A stretch of 64,000 nt of DNA from Ananas comosus (taxonomy: Eukaryota; Streptophyta; Magnoliopsida; Poales; Bromeliaceae): positions 979,866 to 1,043,865 of the forward strand of contig NC_033640.1 of assembly GCF_001540865.1 (NCBI RefSeq). The letters are read 5' to 3'. The position numbers were made by a program, and so were the translations under genes. Positions 57,605-64,000 of this stretch are shown piece after piece. The stretch's first letter is position 1, and the number at the start of each line of letters is the position of its first letter. Under the pieces are notes generated by a model, which had not been told where the DNA came from, did not search any database, and saw nothing but the letters and a program-made list of their open reading frames with translations.

Positions 57605-57720
57605 AAATGCCTATTTGGCTCTGCTGACGAGCGAGTTAGAGTCGTATCTTGCTAAAAAATGTAACTCATGTTCTGCTCGTTTATTGACAAGTTGAGCACG
57701 AATTGGCTCACAAACAACAA
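57605..57720. mobile_element. Fragment of the GAGCTCG-type hAT-like family
   Basis: Wording such as TGAGCTCAAAATG, TGTTCTGCTCGTTTATTGAC and CACGAATTGGCTCACAAAC resembles 58228-58426. No ends were defined. Confidence 0.35.
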
Positions 57721-57869
57721 GTTAAAAAATTAAAAATAATATATATAGAAAATAAGTTTACAAGATCTTATCCATTAGACTTTGCTCTAATAGTTGAAAC
57801 TTTACTGGTAAATGAATTTTTTATAATTTAGTTGGATTTTTTATTTAGGTTAGGCTAAAACGTAAATAA

Positions 57870-58175
57870 TAAAGTGGTGATATAACATTAAAATTTGCGA
57901 TTAAAGACATTGATTTTACTGTAAATAGTATAAAAAATTTTCTATCAGAATTTTATCTGATTTGAATACTTCTACACCGTTCAACTTGCAAACGGTATAC
58001 ATCAATTATTAAGAATTATTGATTTTGATTCCTTTCGATCGCTAGGTAAATGATATCAAAAATCCTAAAATTTGTTTTTTTAAATACTTCAAATACACTA
58101 GATCAAATCTAACAGATCCGATTGTTCATTCGAAATGTCCATCATCGAAAACGGCTCCCTGCTCCAAATAGCACA
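57870..58175. mobile_element. Partial copy of the palindrome-bearing inverted-repeat family (copy 4)
   Basis: TTCTATCAGAATTTTATCTG, ACACCGTTCAACTTGCAAAC, TTCGATCGCTAGGTAAATGA and CATCATCGAAAACGGCTCC match the right half of 5681-6209. The left half is missing. Confidence 0.65.
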
Positions 58176-58227
58176 CAAGACCTACATTATATATAATTAT
58201 TTATATATATAAATATAAATTTCATAA

Positions 58228-58426
58228 ATTATATAGTGTTGTATCCGAGCTGTTATTGAACCGAACATGAGCGAGCCAACCCAGCTCGTGTTCCGCTCAT
58301 TTATTAAACGAGTGGAAGAATTGAGCTCGTGTTTGGCTCGTTTACTAAACGAGTGATTCAATCTCAAGCTCATTTTGAGCAGAATACGAGCTGACTCGTA
58401 AACAACGAGCTGCATTGCCATCCCTA
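58228..58426 (-). mobile_element. hAT-like fragment with GAGCTCG/AACGAGC repeats
   Basis: On the minus strand it starts TAGGGATGGCAATGCAGCTC and contains several copies of ACGAGCT and CGTTTAGTAAACGAGC. No partner end or 8-bp duplication was found, so it is truncated. Family M copy 5 lies immediately to its right. Confidence 0.55.
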
Positions 58427-58443
58427 ATTGCAATATAGTTTTA

Positions 58444-58797
58444 GGGTAAGCTTCAAATATCACTCCTGTAATTTTATATTTTTTCACTTTAGTATCTTGT
58501 TGTTTGAAGTGTATCAATTTATTACTCTATGATTTTTTTTTTTTCTTTTCGTCAGCTCCTCTGTTAATATTTCGTTAAATTATATATAAAAAACTTCATA
58601 TACCCAACTTAAATTTATCGAATATTCACTTTAATATCTTTTAGTTTTAACTTTTTCACTGATTTAACGAAAAAATTAGTAGAGCGTATAATAAAAAGAA
58701 AAAAAAAACTACAGAATACTAAATTGATACACTCTAAATTATAGGGTACTAAAATTAAAAATTATAAAACCACATGGATCGTATTTGATGTTTTACC
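58444..58797. mobile_element. Mutator-type MITE, family M (copy 5)
   Basis: The ends GGGTAAGCTTCAAATATCAC and GTATTTGATGTTTTACC are inverted. The 9-bp duplication ATAGTTTTA/ATTGTTTTA has one change (58435-58443 and 58798-58806). The internal family signature is present. Confidence 0.8.
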
Positions 58798-59061
58798 ATT
58801 GTTTTATGAAGTATTCCCTAAGTTATAATTTTAAGAGAGCCACCATAATACACTTTCTCTAATAATTTCTCGCCACAACAACTGAAGTAGTAGAGACACA
58901 CCTATTGGGATTTGGGAGCTTGTGATTTTAGCTTTTGACAAAAAAAAAAAAAAAAGTACTAAAAAATAGGACAAAAAGAAGTTTTTGCTAAAGCATTCCT
59001 AAGTACAAACGCAATGATTAATACTTTGCCTTTATTTTAGTTCTGTAAAATAATTATTATA

Positions 59062-59763
59062 CTAGTGCAGAGTCTGCGCATCGCAGCGGATAGTTAATTA
59101 AAATATATAATTATTAAAATTTTACGATTAAAAATTTATTTAGTATGTTAAAAAAGTAATTTTTATTAATATTTTCTTAATTTTTGAATAGTTATATTAT
59201 TCTAATAATTTTATTTAAAAATTAATCAAAATTAATAGTTTGAAAAACTGTTCAATAAATAACTTTTTTAACTAAAAAATAAAAATATGAATGTATCGCT
59301 TAATTGCTCAAAATTAATTTTTGTAAAATATAAAATTAATTTAAACTTTCATCAATATTTCTTTTATTTTTTAATCTGCAATCTATATCTAAATACCAAA
59401 TATTATAAAATAAAATTTTATATTTAATATAAATAGTTTAAACTATTAAAAAATTATTTATATATTTTAAATTTTTATAATAACAAATAAAAAATAAAAT
59501 TGGACTTAAAAAAAGATTATAAATTTTTTTCCCATATTTAAAGAGAGAAAGGGTAGGAAAGGGGAGAGAAAAAAAGGGCAGGGGAAGAGAAAGAGAGGAA
59601 GAGGGTGTGAAGAGAGAGGGTAAGCTGGCAGGGGAGGGAAAGGAAGAGAGGCTCGGGTGGAAGAAGGGGAAGAGAGAGGGGCTCGGGTGAGAGATAGCCT
59701 CGCCACGTAGAATGAAGCAAAAAATAGGGGTGCCACATGTGATCGATGCCAAATTATATAGTG
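59062..59763 (-). mobile_element. Probable Helitron, minus orientation, 5' end decayed
   Basis: The 3' end on the minus strand is CTGCGATGCGCAG (perfect 5-bp stem), then ACTCTGCACTAG before T. This is a good Helitron terminus. The other end is taken at ACTATATAATTTGGCATCGA with ATGTGGCA about 30 bases in, similar to the other two Helitrons but without the TC start. The interior is AT-rich, then GA-rich (59540-59700). Confidence 0.55.
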
Positions 59764-60995
59764 TTCGTTTCTAAAAGTTTAAGTTATTAGAGAACGATGT
59801 TTATATATTTTTATAGTTAATACTTTTTTTCACGTCTAGGCTCGAGATTTTTCCTCATGTCTGGACTCGAGAATTTTTTTTTAATGCCCCATCACGTGGA
59901 CTTGAATTAAATGAGAGAAAATTAATAATATTAGAAGGTTGGTGTGACTCGAACTGAAAATCTCACGTTCTGATATCAATGTGAAATTTTTGTCCCTTCT
60001 TGAGATAAGAAAATGAGAAAATTTTTAAGATTCCAATATCATAATTACACGTTCTTCTATATATACACACACGTGAATTGAGGTGACGATTTTGCCCCTT
60101 TTGAGGATACGTGAGGACACGTCCTCTTATGTACATACGCGAATCAATGTGAGGATTTTGTCCCTTCCCAAGATAAGAAAATGAGGATTTTGTGGAAAAA
60201 AATTTGGATAGATTTGGTAACTTTCCGAGGTAGATTTGAAAAAATTTGATATCTTTTCAAGATTTAATTATAAAATCTAGATTTGTTATTTTATAGAGAT
60301 AAAATAATTTTGAAATTTAAAATAAAAAATATTAGAAAAACGTGGAGGCGCCACGTGTATTTAAGAAACCGTTATATATTTGTAATAAGAAAATAAGAAT
60401 TTTCTCGGAAAAGATTTGAATAGATTTAGTATTTTTCTAATGTGAATTTAGAAAGATGTGGTAATTTTTCGAGATTAATCATGAAATTCAAATTTGATAT
60501 TTTATCGAACTAAGATAATTATGGAATTCAAAATAAAAAATACTGAAAAAATGTGAAGGCGCCGCTTGTATTTAAGAAACCGCTGATTTAAATATTTGTA
60601 TGGATGGATATTATACACGGAATTTATTCCACCACTTACTTTTACAAATTTTGAATTTAATTTTTTTTTTTATTTGAGAAGTATAAGTTAGATATCTAGT
60701 GCCTATTTGGTTCGATTTTTTAAACTAGTTCCAAAATTTAATTTAGTCCCCTATTTTTGAAATGAATTGAATGTTTTCTCAGCGTTTATAACAATAATAA
60801 ATAATATTAAATTGGCACGCCACTTCATCTGATCTTAAATGCATTGATGAAATGATTACATGCCGATACTGGTTTAGATTTTGACAAGATACATTTTGTC
60901 TCCAAAGATTTTTTGAGATCCGGAAAAAAGATATATATATTTCTAAAGTAAGTATCTGTCTAATCAAAGATAAGTTTATTTATACTTTAAATTTA
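59764..60995. repeat. Diverged tandem repeat region with GGCGCC palindromes
   Basis: Two units of about 200 bases, 60171-60370 and 60383-60592, share AATAAGAAAATAAGAATTTT-type starts, GATTTG...GATAATTTTG and ends GAGGCGCCACGTGTATTTAA-GAAACCG versus GAAGGCGCCGCTTGTATTTA-AGAAACCG. Left of them, CGTGAGATTTTCAGTTCGAG (minus, about 59950) next to TTGATATCAGAACG is primer-binding-site-like. It could be a retrotransposon relic. Confidence 0.45.
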
Positions 60996-61605
60996 GGGTT
61001 AATTTCATTTGTACCCTCACAAAATTATGAAATATCATAAATACCCTTTAAATTTTAAAAATTTCACAAATACCCCTCTAAATATAATATTTCTTTCATA
61101 AATACCTGCACCGTTAATTTTTTTGCTAACTTCCGTCAACATAGTATTTTTTTATTTTATTTCAAAATATGAAATTACCATATTACCCTTATTTTTTGTT
61201 TAAAAATCAAAGTTTTTTCACTTATTTTTGATATTTATACTAAAACTATCAACTATAGGTCATTAATGGATTAGATAAAATCTCTAATTTAATAATAAAA
61301 AATCATTCAATTTAAGAAAATAAAATTTAAGAAGACTTTAATTAAAAAGTTAAATTTATGAGGGTATTTCACAATGGGTAGTAATTGAGGGGGTCTCCAT
61401 ATATTCAAAAAAAAATTGTGAGAGTGGTGATTAAATTAAAATAGAGGGTAAAATTGGTATTTTGAAGCCAATATAACAGATTGCTAGCAGTGAGGGTATT
61501 TTTGAAACTTTTCCATACTTTTGGAGGGCAAATATGCAATTTTAAAATTTTGAAGGGTATTCATGAAATTAGGACTACTTGGAAGGGTGTTGAAGAAATT
61601 TTCCC
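60996..61605. mobile_element. Mutator-type non-autonomous element
   Basis: The ends are GGGTTAATTTCATTTGTACC and GAAGAAATTTTCCC. A perfect 9-bp duplication TTAAATTTA flanks it (60987-60995 and 61606-61614). The arms carry ATAAATACCCTTTAAATTTT and AAATTTTGAAGGGTATTCAT in inverse. The interior is AT-rich and non-coding. The GGGTTAATTTCAT start is the same as that of the Pack-MULE at 25659. Confidence 0.85.
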
Positions 61606-61614
61606 TTAAATTTA

Positions 61615-61958
61615 ATAAAAAACTTAAAAAATCACTCCTCTGTTTTTTCTTTTATTTTAGTATTTGTAATTTAAAATATGTCAATTTAGTATACCATAAT
61701 TTTAATTTTTTAATATTTTATTTATTACTTTTTTTTATTAAATTATTTACAAAGTTAAAATTAAAAAATACTAAATAAATATTCGATAAATCTAAATAAA
61801 ATATTAAAAAAATTTTATATATAATTCAACAAAATGTTAACAGATGGGCTGACAAAAAATAAAATAAAATTATAGGATACTAAATTGATACACTTTAAAT
61901 TACAGAATATTAGAGTAAGAAAGTGCGAAATCACCGGGATGGTTTTTGAAGTTTACCC
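61615..61958. mobile_element. Mutator-type MITE, family M (copy 6)
   Basis: ATCACTCCTCTGTTTTTTCT, ATTCGATAAATCTAAA and CAACAAAATGTTAACAGATG then GGCTGAC match the family. The right end TTTGAAGTTTACCC is intact. It directly abuts the previous element's target duplication. Confidence 0.65.
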
Positions 61959-62575
61959 AATTTTGAATTATTTTTCTTTTCAAAATAACAATTTTATAAA
62001 AAGATATATTTAACGAAATAATCCTCCTTTTGTCAAGTCAGAGTAGAAGTGAAATTTTATTTCAAAAGTACTGAATCGTTCAACGTCTTTATGAAAACGA
62101 CAAACGATTCACCGTCTTAATAATATCGTATTATTTCTTTTTAAAATTTATTTTTTAGATTTTTTATATTGTTAAAATTAAAAAATGTAATTTGTTGAAA
62201 TTTTTATATGATTGTTAGAATTATATATGAAAAATAAAAAAAAGGTGAGATTGTTAGGATTATATGTGGAATATTAGATTTTTACGGTTTTTGTTTGATT
62301 GTTAAGATTTTATGAATAAATTATTAAGATTGTTTGGTTATTAAGATTGTATTAATTTGTCGAAGTATTTATATAGTTGTTAAGATATATACGAAAAATA
62401 GAAATAAAGAGGAACGTATTTGAAAGAAATATGTTTAACATATTGATCATAACTGTTTGTAGAATTAAATTTATAGATGGATATAAATGATTTTTTGAAA
62501 TAAATCGATCATAATTGTTCATAGAAATATTTTTTTATTTCTTTTTTATTCGGTTTGTCGTCATTCCTATAGGTT

Positions 62576-62580
<5 letters not shown>
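61959..62580. other. AT-rich intergenic DNA
   Basis: Contains repeated ATTGTTAGGATTATATGTGG/GATTGTTAAGAT phrases (62210-62395), an irregular tandem repeat. No gene. Confidence 0.4.
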
Positions 62581-62618
<38 letters not shown>

Positions 62619-62621
<3 letters not shown>

Positions 62622-63108
62622 TTACTATACTCATATGAGTATAGAACCCTTCGTACTCATAAGTTATTTTCAATGTTGGAACTTTCGAATCGACGATCTA
62701 CATTGTTAAATATGATCTAGAGTATTTGAAACTTCTAGAAAATAAATTTTGTAATTTTTCGAAATCATTATAAAGTTCATTAAGCGGGTATAAAACGAAC
62801 GGTCAAAATCGAACGACATCCTAAAAATGAATAATTGGATCTTTCAATTTAAGATCAGAGTTATTAATCTTTAAGTAGGTAGTGAATAGAATTTTCTATC
62901 AAAAATTCAACCTATTTCGATTCTTTTATACCGTTGAACTAACAAGTATCTTATACCGGTACAAAAAATTATAAAATTTGATTTCTAGAGGTTTTAAATA
63001 CTCTAGATAATGTTTAACGGTATGGATCGTCGATTCGAAAACTCTATCATCGAAAATAACTTATAAGTACGAAGGCGATCGTACTCATTAGAGTATAGTA
63101 GTTGGACT
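62619..63108. mobile_element. Inverted-repeat element, palindrome-bearing family (copy 5)
   Basis: The left end ATGATTACTATACTCATATG then AGTATAGAACCCTTCGTACT is inverted at the right end AGTACGAAGGCGATCGTACT then CATTAGAGTATAGTAGTTGG. The inner arms have CGAATCGACGATCTAC and GATCGTCGATTCG. It is flanked by (TA)n(GA)n on the left and (CT)n(TA)n on the right. Confidence 0.8.
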
Positions 63109-63124
63109 CTCTCTCTCTCTCTCG

Positions 63125-63159
<35 letters not shown>

Positions 63160-63181
63160 AGAGAGAGAGAGAGAAGAGAGT
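63109..63181. repeat. (CT)n(TA)n(GA)n compound microsatellite
   Basis: CT repeats, then TA, then GA form a large palindromic simple-sequence block joining two inverted-repeat elements. Confidence 0.9.
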
Positions 63182-63712
63182 CCGGCTACTATGCTATCGT
63201 AAGGCACGAGCGCTCCACTGCACTATGTTTTAGATGATTCGGGCTCCAAATCGATCGATCGTTGTTAAACTTGATCTAGCACTATTGAAAGTATTTGAAA
63301 CTAAATTTCAAATTTTTTCGACATCATTTGACTAGTGATCAAAAGATCTCAAAATTGACAATTTTAATGGCCGATGTGGTGTGTTTGTGAGTTTAACGGT
63401 GTAAAACAATCCAAATGCGATGAAAATTTTATAGAAAATTCTTTTCACTATTTAGAATAAGATCAATATATCTGATCTTGAATTTAAATCTTTTATCATT
63501 ATTTTTTATGAGATTTGTATTTTCAGCCGTTCAATTTTAGATAACTTGTTTGATAGGTAAATGACATCGAAAAATTATGAAATTTAGTTTCTAAATACTT
63601 TCAATAGTGTAGATCAACTCTAACGGAGCCGATCGTCGATTTGGAAGTCACATCATCGAAAACAACTTGGTAGCACGGAGCGCTCCGTGCTACCGATAGT
63701 ATAGTAGCCTAG
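63182..63712. mobile_element. Inverted-repeat element, palindrome-bearing family (copy 6)
   Basis: The left end GGCTACTATGCTATCGTAAG and the right end TACCGATAGTATAGTAGCC are inverted. Next to the right end lies a perfect 22-base palindrome (63671-63692, half-site TAGCACGGAGC). The left counterpart has decayed (GCACGAGCGCTCCACTGC). Confidence 0.85.
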
Positions 63713-63737
63713 CTATATATATATATATATATATAGG

Positions 63738-64000
63738 CCATGGCTACTATGCTATTATGAGTATATTGGAGCGCTCGTACTCATAAGTTGTTTTTAATGA
63801 TGAAATTTCCGAATCGACGATCCACTCCGTTAAATATGATCTTGAGTATTTGAAACTTCTAGGAAATAAATTTTATAAATTTTCGAAATCATAATAAAGT
63901 CCATCAAGTGGGCATAAAATGAACAGTCAAAATCGAACGACGTCCTAAAAAAGGATGATCGGATCCTTCAATTCAAGATCGGAGTTATTGATTTTTATCT
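63738..64000. mobile_element. Inverted-repeat element, palindrome-bearing family (copy 7, cut by window end)
   Basis: It starts TGGCTACTATGCTATTATGA after (TA)n and follows copy 5 closely (CCGAATCGACGATCCACTCC, CCATCAAGTGGGCATAAAAT). The right arm is beyond the window. Confidence 0.8.

Noticed and set aside
1..64000. CRISPR array, prophage, bacterial operon or toxin system
   Set aside because: No regularly spaced repeats with unique spacers and no prokaryotic genes. The spliced genes and transposon types are those of a plant nuclear genome.

Overview
The window is nuclear DNA from a flowering plant. Introns with GT-AG borders, plant-specific gene families and dense small transposable elements (TEs) show this. 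The strongly GC-rich 5' ends of two genes (the PPR gene and exon 1 of the GDSL gene) suggest a monocot. A pineapple-like genome is my guess, not something I can prove from the sequence. No bacterial, viral or organellar block was seen.

Genes, left to right: (1) the 3' end of a TruB-type tRNA pseudouridine synthase gene, + strand, four exons in 167-2302; (2) a Di19 zinc-finger stress-regulator gene, - strand, four exons in 3585-5037, first exon not found; (3) a five-exon secreted GDSL esterase/lipase of the alpha-L-fucosidase-like clade, - strand, 15806-20501, with a 3 kb first intron; (4) an intronless P-class PPR protein resembling BIR6/At3g48250, + strand, 26811-28604; (5) a small unrecognised 127-residue gene with its own TATA box, - strand, 30097-30480; (6) a two-exon GT17 N-acetylglucosaminyltransferase, + strand, 49886-51799. 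The genes are unrelated, independently transcribed units.

The rest is AT-rich intergenic DNA full of small non-autonomous elements, several with exact target-site duplications (TSDs): Mutator-type TIR elements with 9-bp TSDs (22327-22679, 24585-25229, 25659-26617, 60996-61605), hAT-type elements with 8-bp TSDs (14658-14999, 53865-54344), CACTA elements with 3-bp TSDs (36908-37422, 41747-42246), Helitrons (23727-25501, 56212-56615, about 59062-59763), a tRNA-derived SINE family, a palindrome-bearing inverted-repeat family (three in a row at 62619-64000), two short TG..CA solo-LTR-like elements, and copia remnants. Between about 23.7 and 26.7 kb, just upstream of the PPR gene, elements are nested: a Helitron holds one Mutator-type element, and a hAT-like remnant is split by a Pack-MULE that carries a fragment of a short-chain dehydrogenase (3-ketoacyl-CoA reductase-like) gene.

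Two single-N positions (8092 and 23192) sit at duplicated sequence and look like assembly artefacts. No clearly new biological system was found. The best leads are the gene-fragment capture, the palindromic element array, the unidentified small gene, and the missing Di19 first exon.
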